Part shown: one piece after another, positions 43,236-53,414 of the stretch | How positions within the stretch are numbered: position 1 is the stretch's first letter | Layout: the number at the start of each line of letters is the position of its first letter | Assembly (NCBI GenBank): GCA_977006965.1 | Contig: OZ345378.1 | Coordinates: forward strand, 1,116,001-1,180,000 | DNA: 64,000 nt | Reading direction: 5' to 3' | Origin: Phymatolithon calcareum | Lineage: Eukaryota > Rhodophyta > Florideophyceae > Hapalidiales | Program-made: the position numbers and the translations under genes | The notes under the pieces: generated by a model | Database searches by the model: none | What the model was told of the DNA's origin: nothing | Seen by the model: only the letters and a program-made list of their open reading frames with translations

Positions 43236-43492
43236 TGTAGACACGCAATGCTGCATGAGCGTAAGGAGGGACACTTACACTCTCAGGGATTACATACGGA
43301 CCAATTGCGATTATTAGAGTAGTGTCAGTTAGTGCTCCCCCTCTTTTTACAGGGTGTGCATTTCTCGCCCCTGCTCTATTTAAGGGGCGATCCTAACCGC
43401 ACCTTAGACTGGGCATCTCATCATTTCATCGGAGAGAGATCACCCCCTTTCATGATAAACCCAACCTTATCTTGACACTCCCAGTGATTACA
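43236..43492 (+). repeat. 3' LTR
   Basis: 257 bp, matching the 5' LTR except for C in place of T near 43243 and T in place of G in the CATCATTTCATC word near 43424. Confidence 0.93.
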
Positions 43493-43788
43493 GAATGCTG
43501 GATATGTTTATGTCTCTGTTGTTGGGGATAGTGAAGGGTCGAACCGAGTACGAGTTCAGCGAGGGCGAAGCGGACCAGTTTTCATGCTGTGAAGATTGTG
43601 GGACAAGTAACTGCACGTGCGAATGCTGCATCGAAAAGAATTGTGCAACTGGACGCGGCGAAAAAAGCGTTCATACGATTGAGGAACGCAAAGCCTGGCT
43701 CAAGTGACCACGTGTTGATTGAGCATTTGATGAGGAAGGCTACTGAAATAGCGATCGAGAAGAGAAGTTCACGTCGCAAAAATGACTA
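43493..43788 (+). pseudogene. Dicer relic: C-terminal dsRNA-binding part
   Basis: Continues the RNase IIIb frame after the LTR element: LLGIVKGRTEYEFSEGEAD, then, shifted, KIVGQVTARANAASKRIVQL followed by DAAKKAFIRL, the form of a dsRNA-binding domain end (G..SKR.A..DAAK.A...L). It ends at 43786-43788. Confidence 0.75.
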
Positions 43789-44060
43789 AGTCTTGTTCGG
43801 TTAGCACACATCATGAGTGGCAAGCATAGACGAAACACCGCAGTAAATGAAAAATGATCAGCACTTATAATCCAGTTTTACTTGCATCGCTTCTCGTGCG
43901 AAGCCCCCCGTGTGCCAGGATAGAAAATTCGTCAGGAACAAAGGGCGTGATCTACTATGAAAGATGCAGAGAAACGTCCTGAAGTTGCGCGAAGTGCGCA
44001 CCTTGCGCGCTTTGACGTCATATCTAAGTGCATGCCTGACCTTCTGACACACGTGTACAA

Positions 44061-44780
44061 GTGCGCACGCTCGAGCATTTATGCCATGTGCGGGAAGTCT
44101 CGCTCAATCAGAGCTTCAACATTGCAGCTCGATCTCCTCGCGATGGAAATCACAGCATTGACAAGACATTGTATGCAGCCATTCCTGCATCACTGCGCGC
44201 AAATGCAGACGACAAGGGCATGGGCGGTGGCAATCTGAGCGCCGTGTTGCCGGCGCCAAGCGGCGCCAAGGTGCCCGACAGCGTGCAACTGCAGGATAAG
44301 ATCCGTCACTGCGCGCTCGTACTACACGCCGAGAGCAAGCCGCAGTGGAGAACTGGGCGGACGCGGAAGCGCAGTAGAGGGAGTGTGAGCATCCCGAAGG
44401 CCGAGCAGAAATACGCCCTGTACGAACTTCTAGCGGCACTATGGACGAGCTACGTAGCACGTGCAATTGGCGACGGAATGCAGCAGAACCTTGGGGACCG
44501 CATCGTGCGTATGGACTTGCATGGGGCTGTTGTGGAGGTGGTGCGTTCGGGCGATCCGGGTATCGTTGGGGTGAAAGGTATTCTGGTGGCGGAAACTGCC
44601 AACACAATTCTTGTGGTGACGAAAAAGGAACGTGTGTTGACTATACCTAAGAATATCAGTGTGATTCGGTTCGTGGTGGGAAAGAAAATTGCGGAGCTTA
44701 TGCTCCCGGCGCTTGCGTTTCGGGCGAGCGAGAGGTCGGCTCGAAAAATGAAAAAGAGCAAGCCGAGCGTTATACTGTGA
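44061..44780 (+). CDS. POP4: RNase P/MRP subunit p29 (POP4/RPP29)
   Basis: A 239-residue protein. The second half is the Rpp29/POP4 fold: QKYALYELLAALWTSYVARA, then RMDLHGAVVEVVRSGDPGIVG, VKGILVAETANTILVVTKKE and FRASERSARKMKKS. POP4 binds the RNA subunit of RNase P and RNase MRP in the nucleus and acts in tRNA 5' maturation and rRNA processing. The N-terminal 60 residues are less certain, and a later Met (residue 53) could be the start. It lies 272 bp after the Dicer relic on the same strand. It is intact and GC-richer than the surroundings. Confidence 0.93.
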   Translation: MRTLEHLCHVREVSLNQSFNIAARSPRDGNHSIDKTLYAAIPASLRANADDKGMGGGNLSAVLPAPSGAKVPDSVQLQDKIRHCALVLHAESKPQWRTGRTRKRSRGSVSIPKAEQKYALYELLAALWTSYVARAIGDGMQQNLGDRIVRMDLHGAVVEVVRSGDPGIVGVKGILVAETANTILVVTKKERVLTIPKNISVIRFVVGKKIAELMLPALAFRASERSARKMKKSKPSVIL

Positions 44781-44913
44781 AGTATTGGTAACATATCGTG
44801 TACAGAATGGTTGCTCTCACTGAAAGTCTGTAAGTTGAAAGATTCAAGTATGTTTACATCATTGACGTCACATTATGTGCATGGCACGTCTCGAAAATCC
44901 GCGTTCCAAAACG

Positions 44914-45216
44914 CTACAAAGTTGGCGATGCAAAGGCACCGCCGATTGCCTTACCGGGTGAAGCTATTCCAAGAATTGTACCAAACCCGTCCAGTGCACC
45001 GGAGAAAAAGCCTGATTTTTTATCCGCACCGGCTGCGGCGGCGAGCTCTCCGAAAGCAGAAGCGGAGCCGCCAGTTTCTGTTTTTCCGTCGGCGGAGGCG
45101 TGGGACACGGATGCAGCTGAGATTTGGTGCAGTGTTTTTGCCTTGCTTCTTCGTAACGGGACGGAGGATACGACGAGCACAACCAGAGCGGTGGTGAAAA
45201 GAACGATGAAATTCAT
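44914..45216 (-). CDS. Small secreted or membrane-anchored protein, unknown
   Basis: A 100-residue frame starting MNFIVLFTTALVVLVVSSVP, a good signal peptide or N-terminal anchor, followed by a Ser/Ala/Gly-rich tail with a second mildly hydrophobic stretch near the C-terminus. It converges on POP4 with 133 bp between the stops. A 128-codon plus frame overlaps it but is basic and Arg-rich in a shadow-like way. I prefer the minus frame; function unknown. Confidence 0.45.
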   Translation of the reverse strand: MNFIVLFTTALVVLVVSSVPLRRSKAKTLHQISAASVSHASADGKTETGGSASAFGELAAAAGADKKSGFFSGALDGFGTILGIASPGKAIGGAFASPTL

Positions 45217-45219
45217 CTC

Positions 45220-46772
45220 GTTATGCTTGGGAATGCCCTGTCAGTTGATACGCTTAGGTGTGGATGCGGATGTACATCCAGGCGTTGCTTGCGAATGCGC
45301 TTTATGCACTTCTCGCAATGCGTGCAAGAATGTGTTCCAGAGATGTAATTGGCAAGGGTCCATGTTTCTTGTGGGCCGTCATCGCACCACAAGAGATCTA
45401 CGCTGCACAGAGACGTGGCGGTAGTGGGCATGATTTGCTGAGGCGGTGTGGATGTGGCCGGATGACTGTGCGAGGAAAATTGGCCATAGTAGAAGCATGA
45501 ACACTGAGGTTTTCAGGGTGGCGGTTAGGAGGTGTTTGAGCATTACGGTCAGACGGAAGGACGATGGATGTCCTGGGCAAAAAATTAGAGGCTATCAGAA
45601 ATTTGAGAATTTCTCTTGCATGAAGAGTGTCATTTAGCGGGCAGACATTTGAACTCTTGTTCCTCAAGGAAGCATTCGGGGCGGGCACGTACATGAAAGA
45701 ATATTGTGTTTGCCGGCGAGGCCTGTAGGCGGGGCAGTCATTTACTCTTTAGGGTGACTCACTTGGCAAAATCTTTGTAGTTGTTCCCGTTTGAGACGAA
45801 CTGAGACAGATGCTGCGGTGAGATAGTGAGATCAGCTATCGTACACCTTTTCGCGACTTGATGTGAGGTTAGAGTTTACAGCCCTGTCGCACTTTGTGTG
45901 GATAGTGTCCTGCAAACTTGGAGCACGATAGTCTAAACAGTTGGCCAAAGGCCTAGATTGGTATACCGGAAGGAAAGAGTCTGCGCTTTTCTTCCTACCA
46001 ATCCATTCTGCCTCCTTCCATCCTACGGAGGAAGACTAGAGCGACTAAAGTAGGGCTGAGAGACTGTGTCCGAACTATAGGCAGACCCAAATAAGGGTCG
46101 GAAGTAGTACACGCAATCCCTCGTGTAGAGGACACGAAGTACTACGTGTAGTCCGAACACGAAGTCCGAGACAGATAGTGACTGAAGAATCGCAGTCTTG
46201 TTTGAGCAATAACTCGTTCAGTCGTTGCACCATAGAGAGTGTACGTGTGCAATTTGTAAGACATTGCGTCAATCCATGGACTGTTTTCGTCTCTGACTAT
46301 TTGGTGTCTTCTATTTTTGTCATTCGCTCGACTTCAGGGGCTTCAGAGCCAATGCCAGGTATGAACGCGTTTGAGTTAAGCAGAAGAGTTTTACCGTGGC
46401 TGATATCTCCATCTTGGTGATGACTGCGTCTGTGGACATTGGTAGTACCAGAAGACTATTAGGCTCAATATGGAATGGGGCCTATGGTTCAGATATTGAG
46501 GCAGCTAGCAGACCGAAGGACTTGGAGGACTGAACTGGCAGTTTTTCACAGACTGAGTTTTCCTAAATTAAAAAACGCATCTCCTTTCAACTTTGAGTGA
46601 GTTCTCAAAGCTGTCCGTTTTGTCAACCTTTCAGTACAATCGTGGTGTGTATTGTGTGTTCCTGACCGTTCTCAAATGCCTTTCTACCAACGTCAGTCAA
46701 TCGCCTATATAGAATTCCTTATTACCGAACCATCTGGTGCATTTCCAATAGCGCTGCGGAAGTAGAAACACA
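45220..46772. other. No gene recognised
   Basis: About 1.5 kb with ORFs under 100 codons. Several short inverted words occur near 46090-46165, for example ACGAAGTACTACGTGTAGTC. Probably non-coding or decayed. Confidence 0.45.
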
Positions 46773-47252
46773 GAAGGGACCAGGGGAGGCATCAATCTGA
46801 TTGCAATTAAGAGTTGATTGCAGTGGCATTATTAAATTGCAATCATGATTACAGCTGGACATGCGATTGTGGAAAACGACGAGTCCCTGTATTAGAGAAC
46901 AAGTGATATACTGTTCTAGAGTGAACAAGTACCAAAAAGCGGCTCCCGTAAAGTCTTAGGAGTGTTATTGAAGGCTTTTATTATTAAATAATTTTAAACA
47001 AAGAACCAGTTGCTTCAAAATATGATTAAACATATTTTTGAGGAAATTCGCTAAATGGCCACCAAAAGTGGTCAAAGTACGCTAAACATCCACCCAAGCC
47101 AAAACTACTACTCATCTGTTACGTGGAGGGCTGACAGTTGCGTTTTTTGGAGGGAAAAGGGAAGTGGCTGCTACTTCCAAGTTTTGTGCACATCCTCGAA
47201 TTCGTCTGACAAGCCCAACGCACAACGCTCCCGCACTACTCACTCTGAAATC

Positions 47253-48312
47253 ATGAACAAGAAGGAGCTCGTGCTACAGGTTTTTTATTGCAATTTTTTT
47301 AAAGCCCCGCAGTCATACGAATATACGGGCAGGGCTTCCTCAGGTGCTGCCCTCGCTAGGGCCGCTCTACTCTTATGTCTGGCATTCTGACAAGTTGCGA
47401 TCCAGGGTCTCCATGTGCTGTCTGACTTTGTTTCCGAATCTATCTGCCCTCAGTGTGGTAGACACTTTGGGAAATCTTCCAAAGGCGTACTGAACCGCCA
47501 GTCGTGCTACAGGTGGGCGACTACGTTGGATCAAGCTTCACGATGTTGTTAAGGTCGTGATCTTCCCGTCAATCGGGAAGGCACACCTCGTGGAGAGCGC
47601 AGAAAGCAGCGTCTGACATTCATCTGTAGCCAGCGCACAGCTTGCACCTTCCGCGTGAACGTCAGCGCCCTGCCGAGCGTTGGCGGTGTCAGGATCACCA
47701 AGCCAATCGGACACAGCTGTGTTAGAGGCCCCTCCACGGAGCGCCAATTCAAGACGGAGCTATTCGCGCGGCGGGCGCCCGTGCTGACTGAATTTGTTGC
47801 CACAAGAGGCCGAGTCAGTGGAAACGCCGCACAGCTGACGGAAATGGTCCGTGTTAAAGCGCACATAGGCGCACACCATAGTGGCTTACAAGCTGGGCTC
47901 GGATATCCACCACCTGGCACATATCAGAGTACTTCGCTCGTACCTGGCCGCAGTTCGGCAGCGCGATCCCAGCGGAGTGTACACGCTCACCACAAATCCT
48001 CTTTCTGGGACGATACGGCAGCAGGTTCACAGCATATCTGTTGCCCAAAAGGGCACGATGGACACCTGGGAGGCCCACAACGGTTTCATCAGTGTTTACG
48101 CGGCCCACCTGAACTCCGTGAAGCAGGGACAGATTTTCACCCTAACGAATTATGATTCCAACAGACAGGCGACAACTCTGGCCTTCAGCATCGCACAGGG
48201 AGAGAGTGCACTCAGCTGGAAGAGCTTCCTCTCCAGCTGTATTGCATGTAAATTTCACTGTCGCATAGAGTGCTCTGAGAAACGGATGAGTAGTAGGTCT
48301 CGGCTAGCGTGA
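47253..48312 (+). pseudogene. MULE transposase, N-terminus and part of the core
   Basis: It starts MNKKELVLQ, matching MEKKELVLS of the second MULE. After the LINE insert the frame gives LHDVVKVVIFPSIGKAHLVE. The frame 47881-48312 carries GQIFTLTNYDSNRQATTLAF and SIAQGESALSWKSFLSS, which resembles the MULE core (plaFaivesEs..sW..Fl). The first catalytic Asp motif is not intact (QKGTM where DGTF is expected). The SWIM-finger C-terminus is missing. Confidence 0.65.
47282..47501 (-). mobile_element. LINE 3'-end fragment, minus strand
   Basis: 220 bp flanked by the 13-bp duplication TCGTGCTACAGGT (47269-47281 and 47502-47514). In reverse it matches the 3' end of the LINE fragment at 14880-15580, including GCCCGTATATTCGTATGACT and the A-rich tail. 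It splits the MULE transposase right after its ninth codon. Confidence 0.93.
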
Positions 48313-48413
48313 GTATAATAGTATATTTTGTAATGTGTGGGTAGTAGTATTGGCTAGGGGTGGATGTTTAGCGTACTTTGACCACTTTTGGTGGCCATTT
48401 AGCGAATTTCCTC

Positions 48414-48467
48414 ATATTTTTACTCTACAAGAAACTAAATTTTAGTTTCTTGTAGAGTAAAAAATAT
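48414..48467. repeat. 54-bp foldback
   Basis: TACTCTACAAGAAACTAAA pairs with TTTAGTTTCTTGTAGAGTA across a three-base loop. It begins inside the right target duplication of the MULE. Confidence 0.85.
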
Positions 48468-48510
48468 ATTTGTATTTCTTCATAATTAGTGCTTAATTTT
48501 TGGATTTCGT

Positions 48511-49320
48511 TTAAGGACCTACATCCCCATCTTGGATTTTCACTTTTATTTTTTATGAGCTTGGGAATCCGAGAAGCTCATTGGACACTTTCTGTTATAG
48601 CAGTACATAAGTGGCTAAGCAAAAAAAGTCCTCGCGCCGTGGAAACTTTTTCTAGATATTCTCAGAAGAGGGTTCCTTGTAAAATCGGGACAGCTCCTTA
48701 AACGCACAGTTTAAGACCACTTCCTGATCCGTTCTTCGCATTTTGAAGACTTTTATAGAGATCCAAGAACATAGGATACGCAAAAACCAAAAAATATCAA
48801 AGAAAATGGATGAAATAAGGAGTATAGAGCACTTTTCGTAATTCTGATCTTGAAAAAGAATCACCTACAAAGATGGACGATTATCTCCAAAAGGACTCGT
48901 TTAATTTCTTATTGCCTCGGTCAAAAGTTTCGGATGGTTGTAGATTACCACAGGAATACTGCAAATTGGTAAAATCGAACGTCTAGGTGGCAAAAAAGTT
49001 CGCGCCGCGAGACAAAAAGATTTTTAAAATCGGCAAAGGAACAGGCGAAAAATATAGTAAAATTCACGTTGCACCCCGACGAGAAGCTGAAACTGTTCGA
49101 AGGAAACACAGTAAGCATTTTTCTGTAATGATTGATTAGAGCCGAATATTGGAAACTTTTGCTTACTTCATATTTGAAAATATTTCACTTGTTTCTACAA
49201 ATTTTTTGAAACTGGATGCAGTCCCGTGGGTGCAAACGACATAATTAAAATTTTCACCCACTTTATAATCATTGTTTCGGCCAGTGAGAGCGCTTCAAAG
49301 ATGGGGAAGTAGGTCCTTAA
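48511..49320. mobile_element. Inverted-repeat element flanked by TTAA
   Basis: TTAAGGACCTACATCCCCAT at 48511 is repeated in reverse at the end (49298-49320) with one mismatch over 23 bp. The 0.8-kb AT-rich interior is full of stops; one piece (IREAHWTLSVIAVHKWLSKK) has a faint helix-turn-helix look. Flanking TTAA suggests piggyBac or a TA-targeting family; unresolved. Confidence 0.6.
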
Positions 49321-49425
49321 TTGCAATCATAATTGCTGAGTCAATCTTTCTAGCAATTAAAATTTTTAATTGCAAGTTTCTGAACAATTCCGACACATTG
49401 AATTGGTGCCTCCCCTGGAAGGGGC

Positions 49426-49989
49426 GAAGGTAACATGAACCGCGATAGACAGATCATTCAACTGAGGGAGCGATGATTCAAGTAGTTCTCCTTGTTCGTC
49501 TGCGTTGCAGAAAACAACCAATTTGCAATGCCCTTACCACTGCAGACCAACGAATTGCTTGTTTGGCTTTCTCACTTAATCAGCCTGAGCAACCCTCGGA
49601 CGAAACTAATTTATAGGATTACTGGTCACTCTTCCACGCCAACAGTCGATACGTCTGCACTCGGCCTTGCTTAGCAAAGTTTAGAATGACAACGTTACCG
49701 TCGGCAACTCTGTGGAGCTTCCAAAGTTGGCAACGTTGAGCTTCGGTGTGCGCTTCTCGTCTGTCCTACCGTCAATGCTTGGACAAAGTGATGCATCGAT
49801 CGGCGCTGCACTTACTCCACCCCAACCAATCACGAACAGCCACGTCAACGGGCACCGCGGCGGAGCTTGCATCATACCGTTACGCAGTGTTTGCTGTATG
49901 GCAATTATATCCGGTGTTAGTCGCTTCCCCGCCCTTTCCCGCGAAAATGCTCTACGCACGGCTCAATCTGCCTTCTTCGAGCATCGCGA
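49426..49989. other. No gene recognised
   Basis: Overlapping frames of up to 140 codons on both strands around 49680-50170, none with recognisable motifs. They run into the inverted duplication that follows, so may be remnants. Confidence 0.4.
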
Positions 49990-50284
49990 TATACGTACAG
50001 TACGGAGACGAAGTGTGCCGCGGGGTTCAGGCAACCTTAACCATCAACCAAAATTGCCGCGCCGTACGTACAATGGGCCTTCTGGACCACACCGGTCCCG
50101 ACCAGAGGTTCCACTTGAATTTTGACTCGTGGAAAAACGATGCCTGTGGGCTTGCGCCGGCCGCCCACATACCGTAAAGCGTATGCGTCCTGTCAGCACA
50201 CCCACTCGCCCGCCGCTCGATCGCAATCGTGCCCGCCTGTCCGCATGCGCTTGTCTGCCTGCAAACCTACCCACCCGCCGCCCT

Positions 50285-50624
50285 ATCGCAATCAAGGTTG
50301 TTCTAGAAGGGTAGGCTTATTTAAAACTTTCCGAGTTTATTTTCATCCCACAGTGTAGTATGGTATCTAAACACTAGGGTAGATTCCCGAGTCCTTCCAT
50401 CCGGACCGTACGTGGAAGAGAGATTAGCGAAGCCGAAGATACCATTCATGGTTACTGAAGAGCTCTCATCCATCCAGAATCGGCTTCGCAAATCTCTCTT
50501 CCACGTACGGTCCGGATGGAAGGACTCGGGAATCTACCCTAGTGTTTAGATACCATACTACACTGTGGGATGAAAATAAACTCGGAAAGTTTTAAATAAG
50601 CCTACCCTTCTACAACAACCTTTT
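50285..50624. repeat. 340-bp foldback element
   Basis: Arms of about 150 bp (AAGGTTGTTCTAGAAGGGTA at the left; the same in reverse with one change at the right) around a 40-bp loop near 50437-50473. It splits minisatellite sequence: CCGCCGCCCTATCGCAATC precedes it, and related units follow in reverse. Confidence 0.9.
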
Positions 50625-50639
50625 GCTAAACACACAAAC

Positions 50640-51115
50640 GGGCAGACGAGCAGGCGGAAAGGTGCGGGGCATCTTGGTTTCGTGGGCGGAGACGAGCGAG
50701 CAAGCAATGCAGAATCGTTTTAGCTGGGCGGTGTGTGGCGAGGGGCGGGCGGCCGAACATAGTAGCCATTTTTTTGTGGGGCGAGGGGCCGACGGTTGAA
50801 CAAGGCCTCTTTTTTTCGGGGCAGTCCGGCAGTCGGACAAGCACAGGCAGGCGGGCGGACGAGCAGCAAAGCGCAGGCCAGTAGGCGAACGGACAAGCAG
50901 ACAAGCGCAGGCGGGCACGATTGCGATCCGTCGGCAGGCGGGTAGGTTTGCAAGATGACAAGCGCAGGCGGCAAGCGGGCGAACAAGTAAACAAGCCCAG
51001 ACGGGCACGATTTCGATAGGGCGGCGGGTGCGTAGATGTGCGGGAAGAAAAGCGCAGGCAGGGACGATTGCGATAGGGCGGCGGGTGGGTAGGTTTGCAG
51101 GCAGAGAAGCGCATT
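50640..51115 (-). repeat. GC-rich minisatellite
   Basis: Degenerate units of about 50-60 bp with the core GGGCACGATTGCGATAGGGC and the GCAGACAAGCGCAGGCGGGC word. Frames through it give long runs of RLPACA-like low-complexity peptides; not a gene. Confidence 0.85.
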
Positions 51116-51943
51116 GTGGCGTCCAACGCCACTATCATACCCTCCATTTCCTACAAGACTAGCTCCCTTCAAATTGTCATTACAGCTTGCATTTACAGCA
51201 AGCCCTTACAAGTAGCATTACAGTCATTACAGTACTGTAGGTTTCGATGCGTAGTTACACAATGAAGGATCACCAAGGGCAAACCCTAGAACCGCTGCTT
51301 ACAGCTTACAGGTGCTTGCACTGTGAGCATTGCAGCGGCGCCTGCGGCGGGCTAGGAAGCCGCTTCGCGCCTTCCAGATTCTTCCATTGATCCATTTATC
51401 ATATTGCCAAGTCATTTTTGATACAATTCTTTTTCTATAAAGATCGCCGCTTCGCGGCGCCCTCAGCCTTTTTCCAGAGAACTTTCCGAACCAAAAACAG
51501 GGTGCTATCCTGTGCGGTTCACAACCCCACACGCATGCAGACAGGCGGGCACGATTGCGATCGAGCGGCGGGCGAGTGGGTGTGCTGGCAGGACGCATAC
51601 GCTTTATGATATTTGGGCGGCCGGCGCAAGCCCACCGGCCTCGTTTTTCCACGTGTCAAAATTCAAGTGGAACCTCTGGTCGGGACTGTTGTGGTCCAGA
51701 AGTCCCCCAGTGCACGGACGGCGCGGCAATTTTGGTTGATGGTTAAGGTCGCCTGAGGGGCACGGAGCGTGGAAAGGACTGCAATTACGTCGTGCGCACA
51801 GCGCGTGACTCAGCATTCAGCTGTGTGTCACGTCGGTCGGTCGGTCGGGTGGGCCGGAAGGCAGGCGAGCGGGCAAGGAGCTGTATTTTATGGGCCGTAA
51901 ATTCAGATAAATGAGTTGGATTAATTTTTTAAGCAATATTAAT

Positions 51944-53300
51944 CGAAGAAATTCGCTGCATGGACAGAAAAAGGTGGGAAAATTCGCTAAATCGGCACCC
52001 CTTGCAATATCTACTACTCGTTATGATACACAGAGCACTCTATAGAAATAAACTTATCTAATAAATAATATTTATTTCATGCGCAACTCTCTATATATCA
52101 GCTCCTTGTCACAAGTGGCATCTCCGTCATCGCAGGCGGTAAGGTCAATTATCATCGCCTGAGCCGCTTCGTCGATGTGTTTTCGCTTCGCCTCAGCAAG
52201 ATTGGGGATGTTCAGCCAGTCGCATGTCTAGGAGAAATAACCGTTATTTTCGCACGAAGAACAGTGACGGGACCTCATTTCCGACCGGAAGTAGGGCCTC
52301 TTGCGCTTTCGGTCCAGCTTAGCGACAAGGTCAAACGGCATCAAATCATCCTGTACTAGCTGGTAAACAGTGACTGCAACACGAATGGTAATGCCCTCGT
52401 GTTGATTGGCCCACGTTATCAATAACCATGCGTCCCACACCAGATCTTGTTTCACGGGTCGTACGTGACTCGATGCTGCGCCAAGCGTCTAGAACAGTAC
52501 AAAATTGCAGCGACGACGTGGCTACATGGCCGCTGGTTCTCTTCAAATTGGCGGCAAGAGCATGTAGCGCGGTAGTCGCCGTTAACTACCACAGGGAATT
52601 GTGTCAGTTGGCTGCTAACAACAAACCTCAGCGTGTCACTTTCGATGACCTCCGGCTCCACAAGCAGCTTCTCCTCTCAGAGCATTTTTCCTGGTGCTTC
52701 TTGTAGCAGCAAGGCGTGAGGAACTTGCCCGTCGATGTGCTTGCTAATAGACGAGTTGTGGGCGATTATGAGGTTGGCAACTTCGTCAAAGTTTGCTCCA
52801 GAGCAGTGACCCAAACTTAGCACGAGCTCCTTCTTCTCCATGAGTTCAGACGGTTCGGGCAAGAGCTTTGTGAGTTAGCTTAGCAGTCGAATGCGAGGAT
52901 GTGCAGAGTACTTTGCGTAGCGGATTAGTAGTGTAATGATAAGGAAGCTGATTGAAGATATGGGTACTCAAGGAGCATGGGTAATTGCTACACTCAGCAG
53001 AACCCTGAAGAAGCCCACATGGACCCCTACCGAAGAGAATGAAGTGGCGCGAGCCATTGACGTGATAATATGCAATTCTGAATAAGATAACTGACAACTC
53101 TCGATGCTAGTATAATACGATTAGAAAACGTGCCGACTTTCCTCAAGTTGGGACACATGGTACCTTCTCAATAAATCCTCCTAATTACGTGTAATGATAA
53201 GCGGCTGTCTAGCTGAAATCATAACGAGTAGTAGTTTTTGCAAGGGTGCCGATTTAGCGAATTTTGCCACCTTTTTCGATCCATGCAGCGAATTTCCTCG
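51944..53300 (-). mobile_element. Mutator-like element, 5' and C-terminal parts
   Basis: Inverted ends of about 80 bp (GAAGAAATTCGCTGCATGG at left; GAGGAAATTCGCTGCATGG in reverse at right) flanked by ATATTAAT (51936-51943, 53301-53308). The ends share the AAATTCGCTAAAT and TACTACTC words with the MULE at 47040. Inside, on the minus strand, are the start and the SWIM end of a transposase. Confidence 0.9.
52090..52862 (-). pseudogene. MULE transposase with SWIM zinc finger, core deleted
   Basis: It starts at 52862, with MEKKELVLSLGHCSGANFDE after a few codons. It then jumps to a segment near 52661-52452 with VVVNGDYRATCSCRQFEENQ and RPCSHVVAAI, a SWIM finger (CxCx(n)CxH) typical of MULE transposases. 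A shifted frame (52455-52228) continues VWDAWLLITWANQ and ends with a Lys/Arg-rich stretch and CSSCENNGYF, like the terminal zinc knuckle. The catalytic domain is absent. Confidence 0.8.
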
Positions 53301-53414
53301 ATATTAATCTGACGTTTTTCCACGTGACAATTTTACATCCCGTTACTGTTCGCGTGTCCCCACGTCGAGCGTACGTGCAGCCGTGTCATATCGCGGAGGC
53401 TCGGGGGGTATGTA

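Larger units (their letters stand above)
41019..43492 (+). mobile_element. Young LTR retrotransposon encoding only Gag-protease
   Basis: Two 257-bp LTRs (41019-41275, 43236-43492) begin TG and end CA and differ at two positions by my reading. The flanks are a 4-bp duplication GAAT (41015-41018, 43493-43496). The 2.5-kb element has one intact ORF but no RT or integrase, so it must rely on proteins from a relative such as the chromovirus at 29460. It is inserted in sense orientation in the Dicer relic. Confidence 0.95.
36582..43788 (+). pseudogene. Dicer (RNase III/helicase) gene, decayed and split by an LTR element
   Basis: Over 4.7 kb of non-LTR sequence the Dicer domain order is readable in pieces: helicase (36582-37900), dimerisation domain (around 38580-38670), platform and PAZ region (to 39732), RNase IIIa (39780-40150), RNase IIIb (40430-41014) and a C-terminal dsRNA-binding region (43497-43788). 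Dicer cuts double-stranded RNA into small RNAs for silencing. Stops, frameshifts and a 72-bp foldback (37970-38041) break the frame many times. The 41019-43492 retrotransposon sits between RNase IIIb and the dsRNA-binding part; removing it with one copy of GAAT rejoins the reading frame exactly. Spliced introns could explain a few breaks but not stops inside catalytic motifs. Confidence 0.85.
47040..48413 (+). mobile_element. Mutator-like element (MULE), 5' and core part
   Basis: Long inverted ends of about 75 bp, GAGGAAATTCGCTAAATGG at 47040 and its complement at 48413, flanked by the 8-bp duplication ATATTTTT (47032-47039, 48414-48421). Related ends occur on the element at 51944-53300. It contains the start and part of the catalytic domain of a MULE transposase, interrupted by a LINE fragment. 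Confidence 0.9.
46781..49417. mobile_element. hAT-type shell full of nested elements
   Basis: Ends are CAGGGGAGGCATCAATCTG (46781) and, in reverse, CAGGGGAGGCACCAATTC (ending 49417). The flanks GAAGGGAC (46773-46780) and GAAGGGGC (49418-49425) match at seven of eight bases. No hAT transposase remains. The interior is a Mutator-like element (47040-48413), a foldback and a TTAA-flanked inverted-repeat element. ATTGCAAT-like words cluster near both ends, as in the other hAT copies. Confidence 0.88.
50022..51765. repeat. Inverted duplication with minisatellite core
   Basis: About 50022-50230 is repeated in reverse at about 51540-51765 (AACCATCAACCAAAATTGCC, CCCGACCAGAGGTTCCACTT) with roughly one difference in ten. 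Inside lie a 340-bp foldback and a GC-rich minisatellite. Confidence 0.85.

Noticed and set aside
44811-45197. 128-codon plus-strand frame
   Set aside because: Highly basic and overlapping the minus frame that has a credible signal peptide; likely a shadow.
47655-48312. Host gene fragment captured by a MULE (Pack-MULE)
   Set aside because: The peptide with TTLAFSIAQGESALSWKSFL fits the MULE transposase core itself, so no capture needs to be assumed.
50640-51115. Cys/Arg/Pro-rich proteins of up to 173 residues
   Set aside because: They are translations of a GC-rich minisatellite and follow its DNA period; no domain.
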